DNA of 64,000 nucleotides. It comes from Solibacillus sp. FSL R5-0449. GTDB taxonomy: Bacteria > Bacillota > Bacilli > Bacillales_A > Planococcaceae. The notes under the pieces are model-generated. The model did no database searches, was not told the DNA's origin, and saw only the letters and a list, made by a program, of their open reading frames with translations. A program made the translations under genes and the position numbers. Positions 1-8,843 of this stretch are shown in pieces. The stretch's first letter is position 1; each line of letters starts with the position of its first letter. Location of the stretch: positions 3,076,001-3,140,000 of the forward strand of contig NZ_CP150239.1 of assembly GCF_037975215.1 (NCBI RefSeq). The letters run 5' to 3'.

Positions 1-78
1 TACTTCATTTTCAAATTGAATAGCCGTTGCATTCGGTGTCTTCAGAGCTTGTTCAACTAATGCCTGTAAAACTGTCAT
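1..78 (-). CDS. N-terminus of a possible acyl-CoA synthetase (partial)
   Basis: Only the first 26 codons lie in the window; the gene runs off the left edge. The ATG at 78-76 follows a strong GAGGGGGA ribosome site. The peptide begins MTVLQALVEQALKTPNATAI and continues QFENEV, which resembles the start of AMP-forming acyl-CoA ligases, where an N-terminal helix is followed by a 'P..TAI.F....' strand. That a gene starts here is fairly safe. The family call rests on this short stretch and is tentative. Confidence 0.45.
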   Translation of the reverse strand, partial: MTVLQALVEQALKTPNATAIQFENEV

Positions 79-369
79 TTAAAATCCCCCTCATTATACA
101 AATATCTTAATATTCTAAATTTTAACAATTTCAAGCTGCTTAATGCAATATTTTCTGTTGTTTATTTTTTAGCACCTATTTGAAAATTTTAAAATCCGCG
201 AATGATAAAGGTTTATTTTGGATAAGCTAGTTGTCAAATAAAGCTAATTGATCCATTTTATTTGAACATAAAAACATTCAGAGTGGACAAATTAATGATG
301 AAGACACAAAAGGAAAGCAATCATGCGCCTTTTACTTCACAATTGCTAAATCAAAGAGGAGGAAAAACT

Positions 370-606
370 ATGCCAGCTTTAGAGGTGAAATGTACTGTAT
401 CAGATTGCTTTTTCCATGCTAAGGGGAATTTTTGTGGGGCCGAAAAAATTGAAATCGATATGGAAAGTATAACCAACAAAAAAGAGCGGTCGGAATTTGC
501 TTCTGACTTTGATTTGCAAGCCCCTAAACAAAAAGAAGCCAAGTCTTCTAGCGACACTTGCTGCAAAACCTTTATTTGTAAAAAAGATGCAGAAAAGCGT
601 CACTAA
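370..606 (+). CDS. DUF1540 domain protein
   Basis: A 78-residue Cys-containing protein of unknown function. The N-terminal half, from VKCTVSDCFFH through NFCGAEKIEID, fits the DUF1540 pattern of short Cys-rich proteins common in Firmicutes. Two further Cys (DTCCKTFIC) lie near the basic C-terminus, so metal binding or disulphides are plausible. I chose the ATG at 370 because AGAGGAGG sits just upstream. The reading frame is open from a TTG at 262, but that start has no ribosome site. A terminator follows directly, so the gene looks monocistronic. Confidence 0.75.
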   Translation: MPALEVKCTVSDCFFHAKGNFCGAEKIEIDMESITNKKERSEFASDFDLQAPKQKEAKSSSDTCCKTFICKKDAEKRH

Positions 607-617
607 GTAATTTTGAA

Positions 618-665
618 GAAGCTGTCTAGAAAGTGTATACCACTTATTTAGACAGCTTCCTTTTT
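618..665 (+). terminator. Rho-independent terminator after the DUF1540 gene
   Basis: An 11-bp perfect stem (GAAGCTGTCTA at 618-628 with TAGACAGCTTC at 649-659) is followed by CTTTTT. The convergent minus-strand gene ends at 675, so the hairpin may act in both directions, but the minus-strand U-tract is weak. Confidence 0.8.
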
Positions 666-674
666 ATTAATGAT

Positions 675-914
675 TTAATGCGGGCCGTTACCACCTAACT
701 GTCCATTGCCAGGCACTTCATTAACCTTGTAAGTACCACTGTCGACTTCCAGATTTTCCGTTAAAGGGCGAAGCGGCATTTCATCAGTCGTCTTTACTTC
801 CTGTTCTTTGGCAAGCATAGCAAGTGTTTCATTATACGAAGGACCTGAAGCGGCATTCAAACGCTTGACTTCATTAACATCTGTTCCTGCTTGTGTGAAA
901 TTTTTTTCGCTCAT
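675..914 (-). CDS. Gamma-type small acid-soluble spore protein-like
   Basis: A 79-residue hydrophilic protein. Near the N-terminus the segment AGTDVNEVKRLNAASGPSYN resembles the 'TDV.EVK..NA.S' unit of gamma-type SASPs, which are forespore amino-acid stores degraded at germination. The C-terminal half is not repetitive as in SspE, and it ends in a Gly/Asn-rich tail. A GAGGAGGTGG ribosome site precedes the ATG. Spore assignment is inference from the N-terminal motif; another conserved small protein family remains possible. Confidence 0.5.
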   Translation of the reverse strand: MSEKNFTQAGTDVNEVKRLNAASGPSYNETLAMLAKEQEVKTTDEMPLRPLTENLEVDSGTYKVNEVPGNGQLGGNGPH

Positions 915-982
915 TCATCCACCTCCTCAACTATTAGGATGTACGATGAATAATTGTTTATGTAACTATTAGTTAATCAGAT

Positions 983-2239
983 CTACAATGTTTCCGGAAC
1001 ACGTACTTCTTTGTATAGCATAATTCCAATTAAACCGACTATAGAAAACAGAACCGGAATGATGAAGCCGTAAAAATAACCAGACTGTATATTTAATGAG
1101 CTTGCCTGAACATAGTCCAAAATTGCGCCTAAAAAAATCGGCAATAATACAGCACTTAAAAAACCTCCTGTATTGGCAAATCCCGATACAATGCCGGATT
1201 CTGTCATCGGGAACGACTGACGCACAGCAGCAAATGTCAATGCACTCGCCCCATATCCGAAACCAATCAAGAAGAAAAGAACGATGAGCCCAACTAAAGA
1301 TGGATACCCTTGAAATAAAAGGAACATACACCAGCTGGAAAAAACAATCAATTGCACCGCAATATAAGGTTTTTTAATCGATTCATACATACTCGCAATC
1401 CAGCTTATAACTGGTGCTCCGATAATAGCTCCGACTAGACCAACCATAATTAACTGACTCGCCTGGGAACGGCTCATTTCGTAAAGATCCATTCCATATG
1501 GCACAGCCCATGAACTGATAAAACCGACATATCCACCAACTACTCCAAAGTGGCATAAAAATAATGCCCACGCTTGCCGGCTTGAAAAAACCCTTTTCAC
1601 GATACCAGCTGTTTTTTCACGTTGAACGGGCTCCGTTACTACTGGCATAGTTTGAGGAAAAATCCTTTTTGCCTGTTTTATGAGTATCATATATAGCAGT
1701 ATCCCGCACATGCTTACAAGAAGTCCTAACGAGAAAAATGCCCATCTCCATCCCAAAAGTCCAATCCAAGCCGAAAATGGAACAGTTGCCAATAAGAACC
1801 CTAAGCTGCCTGTCATCCCGGCGAAACCGACTAAACGGACAAATTCCTTCTTATAAAACCATTGGCCTAATATAAGCATCATATTGACCCAAATTGTCGC
1901 ATCCCCTATTCCGGTAAAAATCCTTGAAATAAATAATACCGACTCATGCGTTCCAACACTGTAAATTATTGTCCCGACTCCGGTAAGGACCGCACCACAA
2001 ATAAGAAAGAAATTAGGACCGAACCGATCCGCCAAAATTCCCATTGGTATTTGCAGACTGGTATAGACAAAAAACTGCACCCCTGTTATTAAACCGATTG
2101 TCGTAGCAGTAATATTAAAGTCGTGCATCAGCTGATCCGTAATCAAACCGGGTGCTGTCCGCTGACTGGCCATCAATAAATACGTAAGCAATACTGAAAC
2201 AAATACTATCCACCTGTACTTACTATTTTGTTTTTCCAA
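983..2239 (-). CDS. MFS transporter
   Basis: A 418-residue major facilitator protein with about 12 hydrophobic segments. The loop-2/3 signature is present as MGILADRFG around residues 82-90. A basic central loop (KQAKR, then MPVVTEPVQREKTAGIVKR) separates the two six-helix halves. The start is a TTG at 2239 behind GGGAGTAGTGATGA; no better in-frame start is visible. The gene stands alone. The substrate cannot be told from sequence; the general look is of a drug or anion MFS member. Confidence 0.8.
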   Translation of the reverse strand: MEKQNSKYRWIVFVSVLLTYLLMASQRTAPGLITDQLMHDFNITATTIGLITGVQFFVYTSLQIPMGILADRFGPNFFLICGAVLTGVGTIIYSVGTHESVLFISRIFTGIGDATIWVNMMLILGQWFYKKEFVRLVGFAGMTGSLGFLLATVPFSAWIGLLGWRWAFFSLGLLVSMCGILLYMILIKQAKRIFPQTMPVVTEPVQREKTAGIVKRVFSSRQAWALFLCHFGVVGGYVGFISSWAVPYGMDLYEMSRSQASQLIMVGLVGAIIGAPVISWIASMYESIKKPYIAVQLIVFSSWCMFLLFQGYPSLVGLIVLFFLIGFGYGASALTFAAVRQSFPMTESGIVSGFANTGGFLSAVLLPIFLGAILDYVQASSLNIQSGYFYGFIIPVLFSIVGLIGIMLYKEVRVPETL

Positions 2240-2382
2240 TCATCACTACTCCCATAAAAGTTTTTCTTTAACCATTTGGATTTCATATTCATTTTATGAA
2301 ATTACTCTACTCCTTATCTTTTGAGACCAACACTTTCATAAAGTTATATACCCTACATATAAATAACAGTATGCAGGGTTAG

Positions 2383-3048
2383 TTGCATGTTTTTATTCAA
2401 CAAAAAAACGGTGAAGGAAGTGAAACTATTCTTCAAATTGGTCCAATGCCGGTTAGTACTGTTCGATTAGATTATGGACCGAATCAGTTGGTATATTATC
2501 CCCATGTTACTTACAAGTGGGATCATTCATGGGAAAATGAGATGAATGAGGCGATTAAGGAGCTAGTAAAAAAACAGATTGCACAGCAAGTTGGCGATAT
2601 GCCGACAACTGTAGAAGAAATGCTCGGGCTATATGAAATAAAAAATAATCAGCGGCAAGTATTAAGCTTGAGCCTATCCAATTATACGTATCATGAAAAG
2701 GCCGCACACGGGATGACGACAATTGAATCACTGACATTTGATATAGAAAAAAAGAAGCTATGTACACTCAAGGATTTATTTAAACCTGGCGCCAATTATG
2801 TAAGAAGACTTTCTGCGCTTGTCGATATTCAAATACAAGAGCGGGATCTCCCTACATTAGGTGATTTTCCGGGTATAAGTCCGGATCAGGATTTCTATAT
2901 TGCAGATAAAACACTCGTAATTTATTTTCAGTTATACGAGATTACTCCATATGTTGTAGGTCTTCCAATGTTTCCGATTTCTGTTTTTGATTTGGCAGAT
3001 ATTATTGATGAATCCGGGCCGCTCGGCAGATTGGCGACTAACGGTTAA
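2383..3048 (+). CDS. DUF3298 (RsiV C-terminal-like) protein
   Basis: A 221-residue protein matching the DUF4163/DUF3298 architecture of the extracellular part of B. subtilis RsiV. The hallmark C-terminal strand pattern is present: LTFDIEKKKLCTLKDLF near residue 120, then DFYIADKTLVIYFQLYEITP around 180-199. Unlike RsiV it has no anti-sigma domain, no membrane segment and no signal peptide, so it may be cytoplasmic or its start may be misplaced. The annotated start is a TTG with a poor ribosome site. The partner or ligand is unknown. Confidence 0.8.
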   Translation: MHVFIQQKNGEGSETILQIGPMPVSTVRLDYGPNQLVYYPHVTYKWDHSWENEMNEAIKELVKKQIAQQVGDMPTTVEEMLGLYEIKNNQRQVLSLSLSNYTYHEKAAHGMTTIESLTFDIEKKKLCTLKDLFKPGANYVRRLSALVDIQIQERDLPTLGDFPGISPDQDFYIADKTLVIYFQLYEITPYVVGLPMFPISVFDLADIIDESGPLGRLATNG

Positions 3049-3057
3049 TGTTAATTG

Positions 3058-3103
3058 AAAATGTACTATATTTTTCAGTTCAAAATATAGTACATTCTTT
3101 TTC
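3058..3103 (+). terminator. Rho-independent terminator
   Basis: A long AT-rich stem (AAAATGTACTATATTTT with its complement ending AGTACATT) is followed by CTTTTTC. It closes the DUF3298 gene. A convergent gene ends at 3154. Confidence 0.75.
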
Positions 3104-3153
3104 ATACTTGTAATGGATTGCCAAGTGAATATTTTATACGTCCCTTTCCAATG

Positions 3154-4551
3154 TTAAATAATGAAAAGCGCTACAATCGTCGTCACGATTAAACCGATGA
3201 TTACCGGTACAAGATTTCTTCGTGCAAGCTCAAACGGGCTAACATTACAAATGGCTGCCGCAGGAATTAGCGCCCATGGAACAAGTGTCCCGCCACCTAC
3301 CCAAATGGCCGCAATTTGACCAAGAGCAGTCAATGTAGCCGTCCCTTCCCCAATTGCAGTACCAAATAAATTTCCTAGTGATCCGACTAGAGAAATCCCT
3401 GAAAATCCGGATCCGTCCAGTCCTGTAATTGCCCCAACACCTGTCAATGTCACGACTGCAATTTCCGTTGTTAACGGGACAAGCGCCGCAAGTCCCATAC
3501 CAAGGTCATTCACAATACCATGTGACGTTTCAGGCAGATGATTACCGAGAATTGTAAGGAAACCCGCGTCCCCTAAATAGAAAAATGCCGCAATCGGGAT
3601 AACCGGCCCAAATACTTTAAAAGCAAACTGGAACCCTTTAATAAAATAGCTTGTCGTTTCGTCGAGACCTTTCTTTTTATAAGCAATCACGCAAAGAATC
3701 AGCAGGATAAATACAGAAGTGCCTCCTACTAGCGCTGTTGCGTCTCCCCCTTGGAGGTCGAAAATAGCCATTGCAACTACATCCAGTACAAAGGCGACCG
3801 GAATTAAAATGGCGAAAATTTTTTTCTGAGTCATCGATAATAGATTTTCCGTTTGCTCCAGCTCTTGCTCTGTACTATTATCATACGTTCCGACTAAAGG
3901 AATAGTGCCGCGCTTCATATCGCGTTTCAAAAAGTAAAATGCTACAGCTGTCGTCACAACCCCCATCGTTATGACAAGAGGAATACTTGCCGATATGACA
4001 TCTCCTACAGGAAGTCCGGCGGCATCAGCCGTTAGCTTCGGTGCACCTTGAATAATAAAATCACTGGATAACGCAATCCCGTGACCGAATAAGTTCATTG
4101 CCATAGCCACACCTAATGCCGGCAGCCCTGCCCTTATTGCTACAGGTAATAAAACAGCTCCAAGCAGCGCTACTGCAGGTGATGGCCAGAAAAACCAGGA
4201 AATAATCATCATTAATATCCCGATTGTCCAAAATCCTAGTGTCGGGTTTTTAATAATCTTTGTAAAAGGGGCGATCATTACTTCATTTATTCCCGTTTTA
4301 GTTAGTACCCGGCTCATCGCAACGATAATTGAAATAATTAAAATAGTAGATAAAAGTTCGGTTATTGCATAAATAAAGCTATTAAAAACCCCGCCAATTG
4401 AAGAAACAAAATCCCCTGTCGCGACGAAAGCAATAACGAAAATCCCGACAATACTAATCAATGTTGTATCCAGACGCCTCACCATAAAGATAATGATCAG
4501 CATGATGAAAACAACATAGATCCAGTGGAGAGCTGTTATTTCAATCCCCAT
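3154..4551 (-). CDS. Multi-spanning permease, GntP/ion-transporter-like
   Basis: A 465-residue very hydrophobic protein with roughly 12 membrane segments. Gly/Pro/Ser-rich loops (FFWPSPAVALLGAVLLPVAI near 118-137, and GHGIALSSDFIIQGAPK) resemble re-entrant loops of gluconate/organic-acid permeases of the ion-transporter superfamily. A hydrophilic loop around 215-240 divides the two halves. A GAGGTAGAG ribosome site precedes the ATG. The gene has no linked catabolic genes, so the substrate (probably a carboxylate) is a guess. Confidence 0.55.
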   Translation of the reverse strand: MGIEITALHWIYVVFIMLIIIFMVRRLDTTLISIVGIFVIAFVATGDFVSSIGGVFNSFIYAITELLSTILIISIIVAMSRVLTKTGINEVMIAPFTKIIKNPTLGFWTIGILMMIISWFFWPSPAVALLGAVLLPVAIRAGLPALGVAMAMNLFGHGIALSSDFIIQGAPKLTADAAGLPVGDVISASIPLVITMGVVTTAVAFYFLKRDMKRGTIPLVGTYDNSTEQELEQTENLLSMTQKKIFAILIPVAFVLDVVAMAIFDLQGGDATALVGGTSVFILLILCVIAYKKKGLDETTSYFIKGFQFAFKVFGPVIPIAAFFYLGDAGFLTILGNHLPETSHGIVNDLGMGLAALVPLTTEIAVVTLTGVGAITGLDGSGFSGISLVGSLGNLFGTAIGEGTATLTALGQIAAIWVGGGTLVPWALIPAAAICNVSPFELARRNLVPVIIGLIVTTIVALFII

Positions 4552-4779
4552 ACTCTACCTCTTTTCCTTTTTACTTAGCATATGGGGAGAAAAGAGAGGT
4601 TGTGAGCGCCTAGTAACAATATATATTTTTTTAGTTTTTATGTTATTCGCCTAGATTCTATAAATCATGGCCCAATGTTAGTAAGCCCATTCTAAAAATA
4701 ACTTCATTGATCATTTACGTTTATTTATGGGCAGGAAAGAGACATATTACATATAAACAATAAAAATAGAGGTGTACTT

Positions 4780-5025
4780 ATGGCGATTTGCCCGTTATGC
4801 AATGCATTAGAAAAAGTCAGTATGGATTGTCCGACTTGTAACAGTCCGCTGCAGGATGGAGGAAAGGTAGCCGATTATTCAGATCCATACGGACATTATA
4901 ATGATGAAAATACTATTAAGCTTTTTGACGGCTATCCAAATACCGCTAAAGACGAGATATGCCCGCATATACTCGTTTGCAAAGAGTGCAGCTTTGAGCG
5001 GGTCCTGTTTATACAGGAACAGTAA
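4780..5025 (+). CDS. Small zinc-ribbon protein
   Basis: An 81-residue protein with CPLC and CPTC near the N-terminus (residues 4-7 and 17-20) and a second Cys pair near the C-terminus (CPHILVCKEC). This is the pattern of one or two treble-clef/zinc-ribbon sites. AGAGGTG precedes the ATG. It is a single gene followed by a strong hairpin. The function is unknown; a nucleic-acid or protein adaptor role is typical of such small ribbons. Confidence 0.6.
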   Translation: MAICPLCNALEKVSMDCPTCNSPLQDGGKVADYSDPYGHYNDENTIKLFDGYPNTAKDEICPHILVCKECSFERVLFIQEQ

Positions 5026-5028
5026 AAA

Positions 5029-5057
5029 GCATGTCCGAAATAAAGTTTCGGACATGC
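5029..5057. terminator. Strong hairpin after the zinc-ribbon gene
   Basis: A 12-bp perfect stem: GCATGTCCGAAA at 5029-5040 and TTTCGGACATGC at 5046-5057. On the plus strand no U-tract follows. On the minus strand it is followed by UUUUU, so as an intrinsic terminator it is better formed for minus-strand transcripts, although no minus-strand gene is seen nearby. Confidence 0.55.
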
Positions 5058-5340
5058 GCTAGTCAAAAATAACGAATATATATTGTCGCCATACTCTTCA
5101 CGCCCCCGAAACGCTGATGTCCATCATCTGTTAACAACAAACCATTTATCCCCAAATAAGAATTACACCAATAAATAAAGTATTCCTTCACTTTCTTCCT
5201 TAATTAATAAACCCATTTTATTTTTACCAACATATACTGTTATAACGACAAATTTAAGTATCGTTTCAGTGTACTAAACTTTCAAATTCTACCTGTTCAT
5301 TGTATTTGACGGAATTATTATAAAAGAAAGGAGAGAACGG
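5058..5340. other. Intergenic region upstream of the patatin gene
   Basis: About 280 AT-rich bases between the hairpin and the patatin-like gene. TTGACG near 5308 resembles a -35 box but has no -10 at proper spacing. I see no convincing ORF or RNA structure here. Confidence 0.4.
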
Positions 5341-6225
5341 ATGATTGTAGACGGGGTTTTTTCAGGCGGCGGTATTAAAGGTTTTGCATATGTAGGGGCC
5401 ATTCAGGTGCTTGAAGAAAGGGGCGTTAAATTCGAGCGTGTTGCCGGCACGAGTGCGGGTGCTATATTAGCCACCTTTATCGCGGCAGGATTTAACACGA
5501 AAGAACTGGAGGAAATTTTTGACGAACTGAATTTAAAAGTTTTACTCGATCCCCCGAAATTTATAATCGAACTTCCATTTTTAAAATGGCTTAATTTATA
5601 TAAAAGATTGGGATTGTATCGCGGTAAATCTCTGGAAAACTGGTTTCTCGAGAAACTGGCGACAAAAGGTATCTACACATTCGGAGATTTACCAAAAGGT
5701 ATTTTAAAACTAGTTGCTTCCGATTTAACGAACGGCAAGATTTTAGTACTCCCCGATGATTTGCATCACTATAATATCGATCCAAATACTTTTCCGGTTT
5801 CCCGCGCATTACGGATGAGCTGCGGTCTTCCATTTTTCTTTGAGCCTGTCTATCTAAAAAACGGGAAAAGCGAGTCTGTTATTGTAGATGGTGGGGTTTT
5901 GAGTAATTTTCCAATGTGGATTTACGATAATGGAAATAAAGAGCGGCCAGTTCTTGGTATGAAACTTAGTAGTTCAAGCGAGGATATGAAGCCTCATGAT
6001 ATTAATAATGGGATTCAACTTTTTGAAGCGCTATTTAGTACAATGCAAACTGCACATGATAACCGTTATATTTCCCGTAGACACGAGAAAGATATTATCT
6101 TTATACCGGTTGAAGAATATAGTGCAACCCAATTTGATTTAGATGAGGCGACTAAAAATAAATTGATGGGCATCGGAAAAGAGCGGACTACTCAATTTTT
6201 AAAAACATGGTCACCCATTTGGTAA
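5341..6225 (+). CDS. Patatin-like phospholipase
   Basis: A 294-residue patatin-fold acyl hydrolase. It carries the oxyanion loop GGGIKG (residues 9-14), the nucleophile elbow GTSAG with Ser38, and the catalytic Asp in DGG (Asp183), so the Ser-Asp dyad is intact. Members hydrolyse phospholipids or other acyl esters. No signal peptide is seen, which suggests cytoplasmic or membrane-peripheral action. AAGGAGAG precedes the ATG. It is a single gene closed by a shared hairpin. Confidence 0.85.
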   Translation: MIVDGVFSGGGIKGFAYVGAIQVLEERGVKFERVAGTSAGAILATFIAAGFNTKELEEIFDELNLKVLLDPPKFIIELPFLKWLNLYKRLGLYRGKSLENWFLEKLATKGIYTFGDLPKGILKLVASDLTNGKILVLPDDLHHYNIDPNTFPVSRALRMSCGLPFFFEPVYLKNGKSESVIVDGGVLSNFPMWIYDNGNKERPVLGMKLSSSSEDMKPHDINNGIQLFEALFSTMQTAHDNRYISRRHEKDIIFIPVEEYSATQFDLDEATKNKLMGIGKERTTQFLKTWSPIW

Positions 6226-6242
6226 AAACCTTCAATACTAGC

Positions 6243-6284
6243 AAAAAGGCATGATTCCATCTATCGGAATCATGCCTGCCTTTT
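6243..6284. terminator. Bidirectional terminator between convergent genes
   Basis: An 11-bp stem (GGCATGATTCC at 6248-6258 with GGAATCATGCC at 6266-6276). The minus strand has UUUUU after the stem, ending dus. The plus strand has GCCUUUU, ending the patatin gene. Confidence 0.75.
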
Positions 6285-7251
6285 ATTCTTCTTTATTTAA
6301 TTCAAAGCTATTAAGCAATGCACGCACTTCGTCGGTAGATTTTGTATTCATCAACTGGTTTCTCAGTTCGCCGGCACCTCGGAAGCCTTTTACATAAATT
6401 TTGAAAAAGCGGTGTAGTCCTGACATTGAACGCGGAAGTTCTTCGGCATACTTGTCCTGCAGATCAAGCTGCAGTTTCAGAAGGTCAAGATACTCCTCAG
6501 GACTGTGCTCCTTTGGCTCCTTTTCAAAAGCGAACGGATTTTTGAAAATACCGCGTCCAATCATTACTCCGTCAATTCCGTACTTTTCTGCAAGCTCTAA
6601 ACCAACTTGACGGTCCGGAATATCACCGTTAATTGTTAACAGTGTATTTGGAGCAATCTCATCACGCAACGCTTTAATTTCCGGGATAAGCTCCCAATGT
6701 GCATCAACGGCACTCATTTCTTTTCGTGTGCGTAAATGAATGGAAAGGTTTGCAATATCCTGTTTTAAAATATGAGTAAGCCACTCTTTCCACTCGTCGA
6801 TTTCTTTATAACCAAGTCGTGTTTTCACGCTGACTGGCAAACCACCTGCTTTAGCAGCTTCTATTAACTCTGCTGCCACATCCGGACGCAAAATCAGACC
6901 GCTGCCTTTGCCTCGGCCTGCAACATTCGGTACCGGGCAACCCATATTAATATCAATTCCCTTGAAGCCTAATTCTGCCATACCAATGCTCATCTTGCGG
7001 AAGTTTTCAGGGTTGTCTCCCCAAATATGTGCAACGATCGGCTGTTCATCTTCTGTAAATGTTAAACGACCGCGGACACTTTTGATTCCATCAGGATGAC
7101 AGTAACTTTCAGAGTTAGTAAACTCCGTAAAGAATACATCCGGTCTTCCTGCTTCAGCTACTACATGGCGAAATACTAAATCTGTTACATCTTCCATCGG
7201 CGCGAGTACAAAAAATGGTTTCGGTAGCTCCTGCCAAAAATTCTCTTTCAT
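6283..7251 (-). CDS. dus: tRNA-dihydrouridine synthase
   Basis: A 322-residue FMN enzyme that reduces specific uridines to dihydrouridine in tRNA D-loops. It has the N-terminal LAPMEDVTD strand of the Dus TIM barrel, the active-site NMGCP with Cys105, the VKTRLG phosphate/FMN loop and a C-terminal HFNG-type NGDI / GVMIGRG region. The helical C-terminal tRNA-binding domain is present, so the length is normal. This is a DusB/DusC-like branch; the modified position cannot be read from sequence. The ribosome site is distant and weak. Confidence 0.88.
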   Translation of the reverse strand: MKENFWQELPKPFFVLAPMEDVTDLVFRHVVAEAGRPDVFFTEFTNSESYCHPDGIKSVRGRLTFTEDEQPIVAHIWGDNPENFRKMSIGMAELGFKGIDINMGCPVPNVAGRGKGSGLILRPDVAAELIEAAKAGGLPVSVKTRLGYKEIDEWKEWLTHILKQDIANLSIHLRTRKEMSAVDAHWELIPEIKALRDEIAPNTLLTINGDIPDRQVGLELAEKYGIDGVMIGRGIFKNPFAFEKEPKEHSPEEYLDLLKLQLDLQDKYAEELPRSMSGLHRFFKIYVKGFRGAGELRNQLMNTKSTDEVRALLNSFELNKEE

Positions 7252-7398
7252 ATGTTAAGTTCAATTCCTCTCATTACAAACAATCATCGTTATTACTTTT
7301 AAATTTCCTCTAACAATATTAGCGTAAATAGTGCAGAAAAGTAAAAGCAGATGATTTAAAAAGCAGTCTTTTAATAAATAGAATAATTATTTGTTCCA

Positions 7399-8175
7399 TC
7401 AACCGATTAGCAGCTTGCAGTTTATCCTTTTTAGCGTTCCTAAAATACTCATCGCTGCTAAGTAACTCGTTTTCGGATTTGCTGGAAGCGGATTATTCGT
7501 AATAGTAAATGTTGCCTCTCCAAAGTCCCCTGTCACTTCAATTTGGTGAATATTTTTATCAATTTCCGGATCCGCCACTAATGTTACTTTCGTTTCGTCA
7601 AACCCAATACTCGCCATTGCAAGCACAATCGATACATTCATATTTTTCGGATAACGTCTAATCGCTTCTGCCGCATTCCCTTTAAAGATTACTTTCGCTT
7701 CCTCGAGTGTTTCATCAACTAAAGAACTCGCTGGTTTGCGTGTTGTTAGCTCAACGGATGTAACTGTACCAAGCGCATGTGCATTTTGCAGTAAATCCAA
7801 TCCGCCGACTGCACCTGATGGCAAGTAAAGTTTCCTGTTGTATTCATTCGCTAAGTTGTTTAGCGATGTCAACAGCTCTTCATCCGCTAATGCACCAATA
7901 CTAATCACGACAACATCTATTTTTCTGATTGCAGCCGGAAGCAATGTATGCACCGCTTCAATATTTGCGGCCTCCACAACTATATCAATTTCCGATTCTA
8001 AAAATGCATCTATTTCCGTGTACAGCTTTACACCATAATTGGATTCTAGCAATTGATGCTTTTCCTTATCTCTTACAAAGACGCTTGTGATCCGCAAGTT
8101 TTCTAGCTGCTTTTCATTAATTTCTTCCAAAAGAAAATGAGCTATTGCACCCGCGCCAATTAAACCGACTTTCAT
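7399..8175 (-). CDS. nadX: L-aspartate dehydrogenase
   Basis: A 258-residue NAD(P)-dependent oxidoreductase with an N-terminal Rossmann motif (GLIGAGAIA) and the DUF108 aspartate-dehydrogenase domain (YLPSGAVGGLDLLQNA at about 116-131, and NMNVSIVLAMA). It converts L-aspartate to iminoaspartate and can replace NadB in de novo NAD synthesis. GGAGGTACAT leads into the ATG. No nadA or nadC is adjacent. The assignment relies on the GAVGG / NMNV pattern and is good. Confidence 0.82.
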   Translation of the reverse strand: MKVGLIGAGAIAHFLLEEINEKQLENLRITSVFVRDKEKHQLLESNYGVKLYTEIDAFLESEIDIVVEAANIEAVHTLLPAAIRKIDVVVISIGALADEELLTSLNNLANEYNRKLYLPSGAVGGLDLLQNAHALGTVTSVELTTRKPASSLVDETLEEAKVIFKGNAAEAIRRYPKNMNVSIVLAMASIGFDETKVTLVADPEIDKNIHQIEVTGDFGEATFTITNNPLPANPKTSYLAAMSILGTLKRINCKLLIG

Positions 8176-8339
8176 ATGTACCTCCTATAAATCATTATTT
8201 ATTTTCTATTGCACTCTTCTACAACCATATCATAATTTCAGCAATGCATTCTCCCATCCTTTTATCAGAGGGTTTACTTCAATTATATAAGTGAATTCGT
8301 TAGTATGAATATAAGGCAAAAATAAGAGGAGGCATTCGT

Positions 8340-8780
8340 ATGGAACTAACAGTTTATTTAGCAGGACAAATTCATGATAATTGGCGGGAAGAAGTTGCAC
8401 AAAAGGCTAAGGAAAAAAATCTGCCTTTACACTTTGTAGCACCGCAGACAGACCATGACCGTTCAGACAATATCGGCGAGGAAATTTTAGGAATCCAGCC
8501 ATCAGCATATTATAAGGACAATGCTGCTTCTGATATTAATAATTTCCGGACTCAGGTATTAATGCAGAAAGCGGATATCGTCATTGCATTATTCGGAGAG
8601 AAATATAAACAATGGAATACCGCTATGGATGTAAGTACAGCAATTGCAATGGACAAACCGACAATCATCATCCGTCCCGAGTCTTTAATTCACCCTTTAA
8701 AAGAGCTATCCAATAAAGCAAATGTAACGGTGGAAACTGTTGATCAGGCAATGGAAGTTATCCGCTATATATTTGATTAA
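8340..8780 (+). CDS. ytoQ: YtoQ family protein
   Basis: A 146-residue protein matching the YtoQ family of Bacillales along its whole length: MELTVYLAGQIHDNWREE at the start, FVAPQTDHDRSDNIGE, and the KADIVIALFGEKYKQWNTA core. The fold resembles nucleoside 2-deoxyribosyltransferase-like enzymes (LAGQ.H, then a D-I-V-I-A strand), but no reaction is established to my knowledge. AGAGGAGGC precedes the ATG. It stands alone with its own bidirectional terminator. Confidence 0.85.
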   Translation: MELTVYLAGQIHDNWREEVAQKAKEKNLPLHFVAPQTDHDRSDNIGEEILGIQPSAYYKDNAASDINNFRTQVLMQKADIVIALFGEKYKQWNTAMDVSTAIAMDKPTIIIRPESLIHPLKELSNKANVTVETVDQAMEVIRYIFD

Positions 8781-8802
8781 AGCAATAGCAATGTACACGA
8801 CA

Positions 8803-8836
8803 AAAAAGAACGAATCCCTTGGAATTCGTTCTTTTT
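8803..8836. terminator. Bidirectional terminator
   Basis: AAAAAGAACGAAT pairs with ATTCGTTCTTTTT around a short loop, with A- and T-runs on both sides so that it works on either strand. It separates convergent ytoQ and the unknown gene at 8844. The same AAAAGAACGAATC stem recurs at 22247-22280. Confidence 0.8.
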
Positions 8837-8843
8837 ATATAAT

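Noticed and set aside
262-369. Extension of the DUF1540 gene to an upstream TTG
   Set aside because: The ATG at 370 has an AGAGGAGG ribosome site; the TTG has none and the extra residues do not fit the family.
5300-5335. A sigma-A promoter at TTGACG upstream of the patatin gene
   Set aside because: The only TATAAA-like element is far too close to act as its -10.
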